DNA from: Rhodoplanes sp.
GTDB lineage: Bacteria; Pseudomonadota; Alphaproteobacteria; Rhizobiales; Xanthobacteraceae
DNA: 64,000 bases
Assembly: GCF_013377085.1 (NCBI RefSeq)
Contig: NZ_JACAAX010000003.1
Location: 1 to 64,000, forward strand
Direction of reading: 5' to 3'
Each line of letters starts with the position of its first letter. The first letter of the stretch is position 1. The notes below the pieces were generated by a model. That model was not told the origin of the DNA and searched no databases. It saw only the letters and a program-made list of their open reading frames with translations. Shown one piece after another: positions 34,971 through 44,137 of the stretch. The position numbers were made by a program, and so were the translations under genes.

Positions 34971-36263
34971 ATGGCGAACGTCGTGGTCGTCGGCTCCCAG
35001 TGGGGCGACGAGGGGAAGGGCAAGATCGTCGATTGGCTGTCCGAGCAGGCCGACGTGGTGGTGCGGTTCCAGGGCGGCCACAATGCCGGCCACACGCTGG
35101 TGATCGACGGCAAGACCTACAAGATGTCGCTGCTGCCCTCCGGGGTGGTGCGCGGAAAGCTCTCCGTCATCGGCAACGGTGTGGTCTTGGACCCGCGCGC
35201 GCTGGTGGAGGAGATCGAGCGGCTGGCCGGGCAGGGGGTGGCGATCAGCCCCGAGACGCTGCGGATCGCGGAAAACACCTCGCTCATCCTGTCGCTGCAC
35301 CAGGAGCTCGACGCCAACCGGGAGGCGGCGGCGAGCGAAAAAGCGCGGCTCGGCACCACCAAGCGCGGCATCGGCCCGGCCTACGAGGACAAGGTGGGGC
35401 GGCGCGCCATCCGGCTGATGGACCTCGCCGACCTCGACTCGCTGCCTCCAAAAATCGAGCGGCTGCTGGTGCACCACAACGCGCTGCGGCGCGGCCTCGG
35501 ACTGCCCGAATACGACCCGAAGAATCTCTATGACGAGCTCGCCGCGGTGGCCCCGAAAGTGCTGCCCTACATGGATTCGGTGTGGGTGCTGCTCGATCAC
35601 GTGCGGCGCGAGGGAAAGCGCATCCTGTTCGAGGGCGCGCAGGGCGCGCTCCTGGACATCGACCACGGCACCTATCCGTTCGTCACCTCGTCCAACACGG
35701 TGGCGGGCCAGGCGGCCACCGGCTCCGGCATGGGGCCGTCGGCGATCGGCTATGTGCTGGGCATCTGCAAGGCCTACACGACCCGGGTCGGCGCCGGGCC
35801 GTTCCCGACCGAGCAGGACAACGAGATCGGCCGGCTGATCGGCGACCGCGGCCACGAGTTCGGCACCGTCACGGGACGCCGGCGGCGCTGCGGCTGGTTC
35901 GACGCCGTGCTGGTGCGCCAGACCGTGCGCACCAGCGGCATCCACGGGCTGGCCTTGACAAAGCTCGACATTCTGGACGGGCTCGACGAGATCCAGGTCT
36001 GCACCGGCTACCGCCTCGACGGCCGCACCATCGACTACCTGCCGGCCAGCGAGCACGCGCAGGCGCAGGTGGAGCCGATCTACGAGACCATCCCGGGGTG
36101 GAAGGACAAGACCGCGGGCGCCCGCTCGTGGGCGGAGCTGCCGGCCCAGGCGATCAAATACGTGCGGTGGATCGAGGAATTGGTCGGCTGCCCGGTCGCT
36201 CTGCTCTCGACGAGCCCGGAACGCGATGACACTATCCTGGTGCACAATCCCTTCGAAAGCTGA
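34971..36263 (+). CDS. purA: adenylosuccinate synthetase
   Basis: 430 residues, the normal length. It joins IMP and aspartate using GTP to give adenylosuccinate in AMP synthesis. [19 protein letters not shown] (residues 4-22) contains the GTP-binding P-loop variant GDEGKGK and the catalytic Asp 13. GGHNAGHT (His in NAGHT), [22 protein letters not shown] (cited as the region near 222-243) and the later TKLD GTP-specificity motif are all in place. The frame is open far upstream, but the ATG at 34971 gives the standard [15 protein letters not shown] start. AAGAAGG precedes it. It is followed after 39 bases by an unrelated membrane protein gene. Confidence 0.96.
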   Translation: MANVVVVGSQWGDEGKGKIVDWLSEQADVVVRFQGGHNAGHTLVIDGKTYKMSLLPSGVVRGKLSVIGNGVVLDPRALVEEIERLAGQGVAISPETLRIAENTSLILSLHQELDANREAAASEKARLGTTKRGIGPAYEDKVGRRAIRLMDLADLDSLPPKIERLLVHHNALRRGLGLPEYDPKNLYDELAAVAPKVLPYMDSVWVLLDHVRREGKRILFEGAQGALLDIDHGTYPFVTSSNTVAGQAATGSGMGPSAIGYVLGICKAYTTRVGAGPFPTEQDNEIGRLIGDRGHEFGTVTGRRRRCGWFDAVLVRQTVRTSGIHGLALTKLDILDGLDEIQVCTGYRLDGRTIDYLPASEHAQAQVEPIYETIPGWKDKTAGARSWAELPAQAIKYVRWIEELVGCPVALLSTSPERDDTILVHNPFES

Positions 36264-36302
36264 GCCTCGGGGGCGAGGATCGCTCGAGAACTGCTGAACC
36301 TG

Positions 36303-38099
36303 ATGGCTGACTACTATCCCCTGATCGCCAAGGCGGTCGCCGGCCTCGAGAAGAACACCGGGGAAGCGCGCCGCATTCTCTACGAGCGGGCCCGCAACGC
36401 ACTGGTCACCCAGTTGCGCGGCGTGACGCCGGCGTTGGGTGAATCCGAGATCACCCGCGAGCGGCTGGCGCTCGAGGAGGCGATCCGCAAGGTCGAGGCC
36501 GACGCGGCCCGAAAGGCGCGCAGCGATTCGATGCCCGGCCGGGCCGAGCGGGCCGAGCGCACCGAGCGGGAGCGGGCGGAGCGGGCCGAGCGCACCGCCG
36601 AGCGGGCCGAGCGGACCGCGCTGGGGTCGCCGGCTTCGAGTAGCGCAGTCGACAGGGCGGGTGCCGACAAGCCGGCCGAGAAGCCCGCCGACAAGTCGGC
36701 CGACAAGTCGCCCGATCGGCCGGGCGACCGGCCGGGCGGTCTCGGCGCGGCGCCGTCCGCGCCCGATCGGCCCGTCGGCGCCGGAATCGAGGGGCGCAAC
36801 GAGGGGCGCGAGGCGGGGCGCGAGGGGCGCAACGAGGGGCGCGAGGCGCGGCGGCCGCTCGGCCCGTCGCTCACCGACCGTGGCCTCAAGGGCTTTCGCG
36901 ATGTCGTCGCGGAGGCCGAGAGCCTCGGCGAAGCTACTGCCCAGGCTTCGAAAACCGCCCGCGAGGCGTTCGCCGCCACGGCCCCGAGCCGCGACGGCAC
37001 CAGGATCGAGCCGCATGTCGAGCCGGAGGGCCTGCGCCCGTCCGGCAAGCGCGGCTCGCCGGCCCCGCTGACGCGCGAGAACCCGCCGTTTTCTCGTGAT
37101 ATTCCAAAGCGTTCGCCGCCGGCCTCGGAGGCGCCGCCGCGCTCCCCCGGAGGCTCCGACAGCGGCCGTGGCGACAGCGCGGATCTCGACTTCAGCACCA
37201 AGTCCGGGGTGCGTCCGTATCTCGACGACCACGATTATCGCGAGACCTCGGGACGCCCGTTTCCCCTGCAGCCAGAGGCACTTCCGCGCGGCGAGGAGGA
37301 TCTCGGCTCACCCCTGCGGATGCCGATCGGCGGCAAGCTGATCAAGGGCGCGGTGGCGCTCGTCGCCGTGCTGGCCGTGGTCGGCCTCGGCTGGTTCGCC
37401 TGGCCGACCCTGTCCGGCCTGTTCGGCCCATCCAAGTCCGTGGTGACGGCGCCGGCCCAAACCCCCTCGGGCGAGCCCGGCCGCGGCGGCAAGATCACCG
37501 ACCGGGTCGGATCGCAGCAGCCGGGGGCCGGCGCGCGGCCTCAGCAGGACGCCCCGGCGGTCGCCCAACGCGTTGTTCTGTATGAGGAAGATCCTGCCGA
37601 CCCGGGCGGCAAGCGCTCTGTCGGCACGGCGGTCTGGCGGACCGAGACGATCGTCGCGGCGCCCGGACAGGCGCCCGACATGGTGGTGCGCGCCGACATC
37701 GAGATCCCCGAGCGCAACACCTCGGTGCGCTGGTCGCTGCGCCGAAACTCCGACCGCTCGCTGCCGGCGAGCCACACGATCGAGATCATGTTCACCTTGC
37801 CGCCGGACTTTCCGAACGGCGGAATCTCCAACATTCCCGGCATCTTGATGAAGCAGGCCGAGCAGACCCGCGGGGTGCCGCTGGCCGGCCTCGCCGTCAA
37901 GGTGACGACCGGCTTCTTCCTGATCGGCCTGTCGTCGACCGACACCGACATGCAGCGCAACATCCAGCTCCTCAAGGAGCGGGCCTGGTTCGACGTGCCG
38001 GTGGTCTTCGGCAACGGCCGCCGCGCCATCATGGCGATCGAGAAGGGCACCCCGGGCGAGCGCGCCTTCGCCGAGGCCTTCGCCGCCTGGGGCGAGTAA
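36303..38099 (+). CDS. conserved hypothetical membrane protein with low-complexity linker
   Basis: 598 residues. A helical N-terminal part (MADYYPLIAKAVAGLEKNTGEARRILYERARNALVTQL, residues 1-38) is known from hypothetical Hyphomicrobiales proteins encoded beside purA. A long disordered segment with Arg/Glu repeats (ERAERTERERAERAERTAER) and GRNEGREAGREGRNEGREAR follows. A transmembrane segment is near 352-372 (LIKGAVALVAVLAVVGLGWF). The ordered C-terminal domain (about 440-598) has IVAAPGQAPDMVVRADIEIP and FTLPPDFPNGGISNIPGILM. The topology suggests a cytosolic N-part and periplasmic C-part. The function is unknown. Confidence 0.82.
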   Translation: MADYYPLIAKAVAGLEKNTGEARRILYERARNALVTQLRGVTPALGESEITRERLALEEAIRKVEADAARKARSDSMPGRAERAERTERERAERAERTAERAERTALGSPASSSAVDRAGADKPAEKPADKSADKSPDRPGDRPGGLGAAPSAPDRPVGAGIEGRNEGREAGREGRNEGREARRPLGPSLTDRGLKGFRDVVAEAESLGEATAQASKTAREAFAATAPSRDGTRIEPHVEPEGLRPSGKRGSPAPLTRENPPFSRDIPKRSPPASEAPPRSPGGSDSGRGDSADLDFSTKSGVRPYLDDHDYRETSGRPFPLQPEALPRGEEDLGSPLRMPIGGKLIKGAVALVAVLAVVGLGWFAWPTLSGLFGPSKSVVTAPAQTPSGEPGRGGKITDRVGSQQPGAGARPQQDAPAVAQRVVLYEEDPADPGGKRSVGTAVWRTETIVAAPGQAPDMVVRADIEIPERNTSVRWSLRRNSDRSLPASHTIEIMFTLPPDFPNGGISNIPGILMKQAEQTRGVPLAGLAVKVTTGFFLIGLSSTDTDMQRNIQLLKERAWFDVPVVFGNGRRAIMAIEKGTPGERAFAEAFAAWGE

Positions 38100-38163
38100 T
38101 ATCGGCGTTTCGATGAACCGATGTCGGCGCCCTCGTTTCGAGGGCGGGGCTCGTCGTGCCGGA

Positions 38164-38979
38164 TCAGATTCGATCGTCGGCGAGCACCGCAGTGGCCGTG
38201 ATCGCAATGTGGTCGCGAAGCGTCGCGACGGCCTTCTCGACATCGCCGTCGAGCACGAGTGACATGATCTCTTCGTGCTGGCTGCTGCCGATCTGTTCGG
38301 AAAACCCCATCTCCTTGAGCATGCGGCGGTATCGCGTCATCTGCGTGTAGAGATCCTCGCAGAACTGCTTCAGCGCGGTGAGCGGGCACGCGGCGATCAG
38401 GGCGAGATGGAAGCGGCGATGGCGCTCCTCGTATGCATCCAGCCATTCCTCGGAACGAGAGTCGCGCCGATCGATCTCCCATTTGAGCAACTGGAAGCTG
38501 GTGAAGATCTCTTCCTCCCACGCCTCGGTGCGGTTGGCGATGGCGTGACGCAGAGCCTCTCCCTCGACGATCTGGCGCGTCTGGGTGATGTCCACCAGAT
38601 GGGAGCGGCTGACCGGCGCGACGCGAAAGCCCTTGTTGGATTCGATGTTGACGAACCCGCCCGAGGCCAGTTGTGCCAGCGCCTCCCGCATCGGGCTCGC
38701 GCCGATGCCGTAGCGCTCGGTCAACTCGCGAATCTTGAGCTTCCGGCCCGACGGAAGCACGCCGCGGATGAGGTCGCGCTTCAATCTCTTGAGCGCCGCC
38801 TCCGTGGCCGTCGACGGGGTGTCGTCGTCCGCCTCGTCCGGCCGGAACAACCGAGACGCCGGTTCCGCCACCGGACACGATCCTGATTTCACGTCCACGC
38901 TCCGATTGGCTCGTCGTTCCACGATGACCGTCGTTTCTGCTGGCCGATTCCTTGACCGTTCGATCCGGGCCCCCGGCAT
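38164..38979 (-). CDS. GntR-family transcriptional regulator, FadR/FCD subfamily
   Basis: 271 residues. The winged helix-turn-helix is at about 60-130 (LIRGVLPSGRKLKIRELTERYGIGASPMREALAQLASGGFV). An FCD ligand-binding domain follows (about 145-265) with the metal-liganding pattern of Asp/His residues, including DAYEERHRRFHLALIAACP and SSQHEEIMSLVLDGD. The N-terminus up to residue 55 is not conserved-looking and the true start may be later. It is divergent from the cyclase-BKACE-dctA genes, with a perfect palindrome between, so it probably controls that cluster in response to the substrate or an intermediate. Confidence 0.9.
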   Translation of the reverse strand: MPGARIERSRNRPAETTVIVERRANRSVDVKSGSCPVAEPASRLFRPDEADDDTPSTATEAALKRLKRDLIRGVLPSGRKLKIRELTERYGIGASPMREALAQLASGGFVNIESNKGFRVAPVSRSHLVDITQTRQIVEGEALRHAIANRTEAWEEEIFTSFQLLKWEIDRRDSRSEEWLDAYEERHRRFHLALIAACPLTALKQFCEDLYTQMTRYRRMLKEMGFSEQIGSSQHEEIMSLVLDGDVEKAVATLRDHIAITATAVLADDRI

Positions 38980-39041
38980 CCGTCATCGTACTTATACGCC
39001 CACAGGGTCGTTGCCGGTAGCCAAAAATAGCGATAAACACA

Positions 39042-39057
39042 TTTTTATCGATAAAAA
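39042..39057. promoter_or_regulatory. candidate GntR operator palindrome
   Basis: TTTTTATCGATAAAAA is a perfect 16-bp palindrome, 11 bases before the ATG of the cyclase gene and just before AGAGGGCGAGCC. It lies in the divergent spacer with the GntR gene. A regulator bound here would block the start of the catabolic operon. Confidence 0.55.
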
Positions 39058-39068
39058 GAGGGCGAGCC

Positions 39069-39845
39069 ATGCCTCCTGTCCTGATCGACCTGTCAGTCGC
39101 ATTGCAGAACGATCTGCCCGTGGACAGACCCGGAAATGGGCCTTCCATCAGATACTTCAACCACCAGGAGACGTTCGCCGCGCTGGCCAAGCCATTTGCC
39201 GGGCTGCAGTCATCCGACCTTCCGGACGGAGAAGCCTGGGCGGTGGAACGCGTCGATCTTTCGACCCACAACGGCACTCACCTCGATGCGCCGTGGCACT
39301 TCGCGTCCACCATGAACGGTGGCGAGCGCGCCGCCACGATCGACGAGGTGCCGCTCGAGTGGTGCTTCTGCCCCGGCGTGAAGCTCGACTTTCGCCGCTA
39401 TGCCGACGGCTACGTGGTGACTGCCACCGACGTCGAAGCCGAATTGAAGCGGATCGGTCATGTTCTGAAGCCGCTCGATATCGTGCTGATCAACACGTCC
39501 GCAGCAGCACGATATGGCGAGCAGGACTATCTCGACTCCGGCTGCGGAATGGGGCGGGACGCCACCCTGTATCTCACCGAGCGCGGTGTTCGCGTTACCG
39601 GCACCGACGCTTGGTCGTGGGACGCTCCGTTCGTATCGACTGCCAAACGCTATGCCGCGACCAAGGACCCTTCCATCATCTGGGAGGGCCACAAGGCCGG
39701 GCGCACCATTGGGTACTGCCATCTGGAGAAGCTGCACAATCTCGAGCAGCTCCCTCCCACGGGCTTCACCGTCGTCTGCTTTCCGGTGAAGATCCACGCG
39801 GCTTCCGCGGGCTGGACGCGGGCCGTCGCCATTCTCGAACAATGA
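39069..39845 (+). CDS. cyclase-family metal-dependent hydrolase (kynurenine formamidase-like)
   Basis: 258 residues. HNGTHLDAPWHF (about 76-87) is the defining metal-binding motif of the cyclase/arylformamidase family. Other members hydrolyse N-formylkynurenine or isatin or form cyclic products. The GDSDVVLINTSAAARYGE-type stretch and the later EGHKAGRTIGYCHLEKLHNLEQLP segment (about 202-227) with a conserved Glu/His complete the family pattern. AGAGGG precedes the ATG. It is the first gene of the GntR-controlled cluster. Substrate unknown; a ring or amide hydrolysis is expected. Confidence 0.85.
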   Translation: MPPVLIDLSVALQNDLPVDRPGNGPSIRYFNHQETFAALAKPFAGLQSSDLPDGEAWAVERVDLSTHNGTHLDAPWHFASTMNGGERAATIDEVPLEWCFCPGVKLDFRRYADGYVVTATDVEAELKRIGHVLKPLDIVLINTSAAARYGEQDYLDSGCGMGRDATLYLTERGVRVTGTDAWSWDAPFVSTAKRYAATKDPSIIWEGHKAGRTIGYCHLEKLHNLEQLPPTGFTVVCFPVKIHAASAGWTRAVAILEQ

Positions 39846-39855
39846 GGTGCATCGC

Positions 39856-40311
39856 ATGTCCCCTCCCTTCGCAGCAGGGCGGCTCGACGCCGCCCGATTT
39901 CTCGGCGCCTGGAAGCTCCACACGTGGGACATTCTGTACGCGGACGGGCGCGCGCCGACCTATCCGTTCGGCGCCGATGCGGCCGGATGGATCATGTACA
40001 CGCCCGACGGGCGTATGTCGGTGACCATCTGCCGGCCGAAGCGAGCGCACCTCGCCACCGAGAACGTGCGCAAGGCGCCCGTGGAGGAGAGGTTGGCCGC
40101 GTTCGACAGCTACTTCACCTATTCGGGCCCCTACACGATCGAGGATACCGACGTGGTGCATCACGTCGAGTTCTCGCTCAATCCGAACTTCTGCAATACC
40201 GAGCAGCGGCGCCACGTGACCTTCGAAGGCCGCCGTCTGACACTTTCCACAGACGACGAGGTCGGCGGGGTTCGCCGCACGCACCGGCTTGTCTGGGAAA
40301 GGCCCGACTGA
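39856..40311 (+). CDS. lipocalin-like domain protein
   Basis: 151 residues from the ATG at 39856, preceded by TGAGGTG; a GTG at 39847 is the other possible start. It resembles the lipocalin-like domain (PF13924 type) common in fungal and bacterial catabolic clusters. FLGAWKLHTWDILYADGR and PFGADAAGWIMYTPDGRMSVTIC form the N-terminal strands, and GRRLTLSTDDEVGGVRRTHRLVWER ends it. It is 10 bases after the cyclase gene. It is probably an auxiliary binding protein or an isomerase-like enzyme for the pathway intermediate; the reaction is unknown. Confidence 0.82.
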   Translation: MSPPFAAGRLDAARFLGAWKLHTWDILYADGRAPTYPFGADAAGWIMYTPDGRMSVTICRPKRAHLATENVRKAPVEERLAAFDSYFTYSGPYTIEDTDVVHHVEFSLNPNFCNTEQRRHVTFEGRRLTLSTDDEVGGVRRTHRLVWERPD

Positions 40312-40479
40312 TCCCCGTCCTCGAGCTCTCGGGCGACGCGACAAGGCCCTACTCACGGCGCGCGACGACCGTCATCGCGCAAGGCTGACGATCGCGGCTG
40401 CGGAGTCCCGAGTCCGCCTCGACCCCAGGCCATCCAACAATCCCTGCGCACGGCCGCTCGCGGCCGAAGGAGAACTATT

Positions 40480-41430
40480 GTGTCGCAAGCGTCCAAACCC
40501 GCGGCCAACTCACGGGCCGTCATCATCACCTGCGCGATCACCGGTGGCGGCGACACCGTCGGCAAGCATCCCGCGATCCCGGTCACGCCCGAGCAGATCG
40601 CGGCCTCGGCGCTCGAGGCAGCCGATGCGGGTGCAGCGATCGTGCACATTCATGTCCGCGATCCGAAGACCGGCAAGCCGAGCTCCGAGCTGGAGCTTTA
40701 CCGCGAGGTCGTCGATCGCATCCGATCCGTCAACGACGACGTCATCGTCAATCTCACCACGGGCGCGGGCGCCCGGTTCGTTCCGTCGCAAGACCATCCT
40801 CACATCGGCGGCGAAGGCACGACCATGGCGTCTCCCGAAAACCGGGTTCGCCACATCCAGGCCCTGACACCCGAGATCTGCACGCTCGACATCACCACGA
40901 TGAACTTCGGCGAGTTCGTGTTCATCAACACCCCGAGCCACCTTCGCATCATGGGCAAGGCGGTCGCCGACGTCGGCGTGTTGCCCGAGCTCGAGTGCTT
41001 CGACACCGGCAATGTGCGGCTCGCCCTGCGCCTGATCGAGGAAGGCGTGATTCTCGCACCGGCGATGTTCCAGATCTGCCTTGGTGTGCCGTGGGGCGCC
41101 CCTGCAACGACCGAGGCGATGATGTTCATGCGCGACATGCTTCCCGAAGGCAGCTTCTGGACCGGCTTCGGTATCGGCAGCGCACAGTTCCCGATGGTCG
41201 CGCAGGCGGTTCTGCTGGGAGGCCATGTCCGCGTCGGCCTCGAGGACAATCTCTATCTCGGCCCTGGTGTGCAGGCACCTTCGAACGCCAGGCTCGTCGA
41301 CAAGGCGGCCGCCATCGTGCGTGCTCTCGACCGCGAGCCGGCGACACCGTCCGAAGCCCGCCGCTTCCTCGCGCTTCCGCGACCTGCGGCCGGCCTCGCC
41401 TCCCATTCGACCATGACGGCCGGCGCGTAG
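40480..41430 (+). CDS. beta-keto acid cleavage enzyme (BKACE, DUF849)
   Basis: 316 residues starting with GTG at 40480, preceded by GAAGGAGA. BKACE enzymes use zinc and acetyl-CoA to split beta-keto acids into acetoacetate and a CoA ester (the best-known member acts on 3-keto-5-aminohexanoate). The zinc-binding HIHVRDP (about 58-64) and the strongly conserved FVPSQDHPH, LDITTMNFGEFVF and GHVRVGLEDNLYLGPG regions are visible. It follows the cyclase and lipocalin-like genes and precedes a dicarboxylate carrier, which suggests a short degradation route ending in CoA esters. The specific beta-keto acid is unknown. Confidence 0.92.
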   Translation: MSQASKPAANSRAVIITCAITGGGDTVGKHPAIPVTPEQIAASALEAADAGAAIVHIHVRDPKTGKPSSELELYREVVDRIRSVNDDVIVNLTTGAGARFVPSQDHPHIGGEGTTMASPENRVRHIQALTPEICTLDITTMNFGEFVFINTPSHLRIMGKAVADVGVLPELECFDTGNVRLALRLIEEGVILAPAMFQICLGVPWGAPATTEAMMFMRDMLPEGSFWTGFGIGSAQFPMVAQAVLLGGHVRVGLEDNLYLGPGVQAPSNARLVDKAAAIVRALDREPATPSEARRFLALPRPAAGLASHSTMTAGA

Positions 41431-41467
41431 AGCGTCGGCGCGAGACAACCGAAACGGGCGAGCTGCC

Positions 41468-42796
41468 ATGGGAAAGAAACCGCTCTACAAGACGTTGTAT
41501 TTCCAGGTCATCGTCGGACTGATCCTCGGCGCGATCTTCGGATATCTCTATCCGAGCTACGGCGCGCAGATGAAGCCGCTCGGCGACATGTTCGTGAAGT
41601 GCATCAAGATGCTGATCGCGCCGCTGGTGTTCGTCGTCCTGGCGGTCGGTATCGCCCAGCTCGGCGATCTCAAGCGAGTAGGACGCGCCGGCGCGAAGGC
41701 GGTCGTCTATTTCGAGATCGTCACTACGCTGGCGATGATCATCGGCATCGCCGCAATGTATCTGACGCAGCCCGCGGCCGGCATGAACATCGATCCCGCG
41801 TCGCTGGATTCGTCCTCGGTCAAGATGTACATGGCGCCCGGATCGATGCCGACCTTCTTCGGCGTCGTCCTCGGCCTGATCCCCAACACCTTCGTCGGCG
41901 CGTTCGCCGAGGGCAACAGCCTGCAGGTCGTGGTCCTCGCCTGTCTGTTCGGCGTGGTTCTTGGCAATTCGGGAGCCGTCGGCAAGCGAACGACCGACAT
42001 GTTGAACGACTTCGTGATCATCCTGTTCCGAGTCATCAACATCATCATGTACCTGGCGCCGATCGCCGCGTTCGGCGGCATCGCCTTCACGGTCGGTCGC
42101 TTCGGTCTCGGGTCGCTCATGTCGCTCGGCAAGATGGTGGCTGTCGTCTATCTGACGAACATCATCTACGTCGCCGTCGTGCTGGGCGGGAGCTGCTGGC
42201 TCGCCGGCGTCAGCCTGTGGAAGTACATCAAGTACATCCGCGAGGAGATCCTGATCGTCTTCGCCACCTGCTCGACGGAGCCGGTGTTCCCGCAGATGAT
42301 GCGGAAGCTCGAGAAGCTCGGCTGCCAGCGCTCGATCATCGGGCTTGTTCTGCCGGCCGGCTATTCCTTCAATCTCTGCGGCACGGTCCTCTATGTGGCG
42401 ATGGGCGTCCTGTTCATCTCTCAGGCCGTGAACAAGCCGTTGAGCCTCCAGGACCTGCTCATGCTCATCGCCATCATGACCGTGACGACCAAGGGCGTCG
42501 CCGGAGTAGCGGGCATCGGCTTCATCACTTTGGCGCTGACGCTGTCGACCCTCGACGGTCTGCTCCCGATCGAAGGCCTGGCCCTGCTGATCGGCGTCGA
42601 CCGCTTCATGTCGGAGGCGCGTGCCCTCACCAGCCTGATCGCCAACGGCGTCGCGGTGCTGACCGTCGCCCGGTGGGAGAACGCGATCGACCTGACCGTG
42701 GCGCGCCGCGAGCTCGACCGCGGTCCGCAGCCGGACCTGGTGGTGGCCGAAGCCGGCGCCGGGTCTGCGAACACCCAGATGGCGACGAGCCACTGA
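41468..42796 (+). CDS. dctA: dicarboxylate/amino acid:cation symporter
   Basis: 442 residues. It is a DAACS-family carrier (DctA/GltP type) for C4-dicarboxylates, driven by H+ or Na+. IAPLVFVVLAVGIAQLGDL and VLPAGYSFNLCGTVLYVAMGVLF (the conserved re-entrant and substrate region) are visible, as are GVAGVAGIGFITLALTLS and DRFMSEARALTSLIANGVA. It is 37 bases after the BKACE gene, with a good terminator following (42884). DctA is the closest named match, but the clustering implies it may carry the pathway's own acid. Confidence 0.88.
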   Translation: MGKKPLYKTLYFQVIVGLILGAIFGYLYPSYGAQMKPLGDMFVKCIKMLIAPLVFVVLAVGIAQLGDLKRVGRAGAKAVVYFEIVTTLAMIIGIAAMYLTQPAAGMNIDPASLDSSSVKMYMAPGSMPTFFGVVLGLIPNTFVGAFAEGNSLQVVVLACLFGVVLGNSGAVGKRTTDMLNDFVIILFRVINIIMYLAPIAAFGGIAFTVGRFGLGSLMSLGKMVAVVYLTNIIYVAVVLGGSCWLAGVSLWKYIKYIREEILIVFATCSTEPVFPQMMRKLEKLGCQRSIIGLVLPAGYSFNLCGTVLYVAMGVLFISQAVNKPLSLQDLLMLIAIMTVTTKGVAGVAGIGFITLALTLSTLDGLLPIEGLALLIGVDRFMSEARALTSLIANGVAVLTVARWENAIDLTVARRELDRGPQPDLVVAEAGAGSANTQMATSH

Positions 42797-42883
42797 CCGG
42801 CGGGATCACGATACGAAACCGCCGTGGAACAAAGACCGTCCCGGACGCCGTCGTCCGGGACGTCGATACCGTGAGCCGCTACG

Positions 42884-42915
42884 AAAAACCGCCACTCGAA
42901 CGAGCGGCGGTTTTT
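42884..42915 (+). terminator. rho-independent terminator
   Basis: AAAAACCGCC / GGCGGTTTTT with a 12-base loop. It serves dctA and, on the other strand, may also help end rpoH. Confidence 0.85.
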
Positions 42916-42965
42916 ACTTTTGCCAAGGCGGCGTGCCCGGAGGCTGCGCCAGGCGGCACCGTGCC

Positions 42966-43892
42966 TCAGTGGGCTGACGCTGCCGCCGCCGATATCGTCT
43001 CGCGGGCGGCCGCCGGCTGCTCCATGGTGGCAATGCGGTTGCGCACCGCCTTCTGGACCTTCTCGAACGCCCGCACCTCGATCTGCCGGACGCGCTCGCG
43101 CGATACGCCGAACTCCTCGGCGAGCTCTTCCAGCGTCACCGGGTCGTCCGCCAAACGGCGGGCCTGAAAGATGCGCCGCTCGCGGTCGTTGAGCACGTCC
43201 ATCGCCTCGGACAGCGCCTTGCGGCGGTTGCCGAGCTCCTCGCTCTCGGCGAGCCGCGTCTCCTGGCTGTCGCTGTCGTCGACCAGCCAATCCTGCCATT
43301 CGCCGGAATCGCCGTCGTCGCGGATCGGGGCGTTGAGCGAGGCGTCGCCGCCGAGGCGGCGGTTCATGTCGATGACGTCCTGCTCGCCGACGCCGAGACG
43401 CTTGGCGATGATCTTCACCTGGTCGGGCCGCAGATCGCCTTCCTCGAGGGCGGAGATCTTGCTCTTGGCCTTGCGCAGGTTGAAGAACAGCTTCTTCTGG
43501 TTGGCCGTTGTGCCCATCTTCACCAGCGACCATGACCGCAGGATGTACTCTTGAATTGCGGCCTTGATCCACCACATCGCGTAGGTTGCGAGGCGGAAGC
43601 CCTTGTCCGGCTCGAACCGCTTCACGGCCTGCATGAGGCCGACATTGCCTTCCGAGATCACCTCGGCGATCGGCAGGCCGTAGCCGCGATAGCCCATGGC
43701 GATCTTGGCGACGAGCCGGAGATGGCTGGTGACGAGCTGCTGGGCTGCGGTACGGTCGCCGTGCTCACGCCACCGCTTGGCGAGCATGAATTCCTGCTGC
43801 GGCTCCAGCATCGGGAACCGGCGGATCTCGTCGAGATAGCGGGCGAGGCCGGATTCGGCGGTGATCAGCGGCAACGCTGAGGTTTGGGCCAT
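42966..43892 (-). CDS. rpoH: RNA polymerase sigma-32 factor
   Basis: 308 residues with an AAGGAGGG site before the ATG at 43892. It directs heat-shock and stress transcription. Region 1.2-2 includes LARYLDEIRRFPMLEPQQEFMLAKRW and the DNA-melting and -10-recognition helix YAMWWIKAAIQEYILRSWSLVK. The RpoH box QKKLFFNLRKAKSKI lies just after. Region 4 ends with DPVTLEELAEEFGVSRERVRQIEVRAFEKVQ, the -35 recognition helix. Alphaproteobacteria often have two RpoH copies; which one this is cannot be decided here. Confidence 0.95.
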   Translation of the reverse strand: MAQTSALPLITAESGLARYLDEIRRFPMLEPQQEFMLAKRWREHGDRTAAQQLVTSHLRLVAKIAMGYRGYGLPIAEVISEGNVGLMQAVKRFEPDKGFRLATYAMWWIKAAIQEYILRSWSLVKMGTTANQKKLFFNLRKAKSKISALEEGDLRPDQVKIIAKRLGVGEQDVIDMNRRLGGDASLNAPIRDDGDSGEWQDWLVDDSDSQETRLAESEELGNRRKALSEAMDVLNDRERRIFQARRLADDPVTLEELAEEFGVSRERVRQIEVRAFEKVQKAVRNRIATMEQPAAARETISAAAASAH

Positions 43893-44137
43893 GGAAGCGC
43901 CCTCCTTGTTTTGCCCCCGTGTCGCGGCGGGCGGTTCGGCGCCGCCGCTCCAGGAGCCGACGACGCCCTGCTGTGCGCGACCACTTCGGTCGATCGCGCA
44001 GTGCAGCATACACGGGTGGGTCCTTCGAAGAAACACGTAGGGCCGTCACTGTGGCGTGACGACCCTGTGACCAATCGCCATACGAATGATGACGCGCTGG
44101 GCGCTGTCGCTCGTCCGAATAATCGGCGCACGCAGCA

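Noticed and set aside
34671-37232. Long minus-strand open frame (853 codons) opposite purA
   Set aside because: It is a high-GC shadow. Purified family signatures exist only in the plus-strand frame, and the minus-strand product is Arg/Gly/Ala-rich without any recognisable domain.
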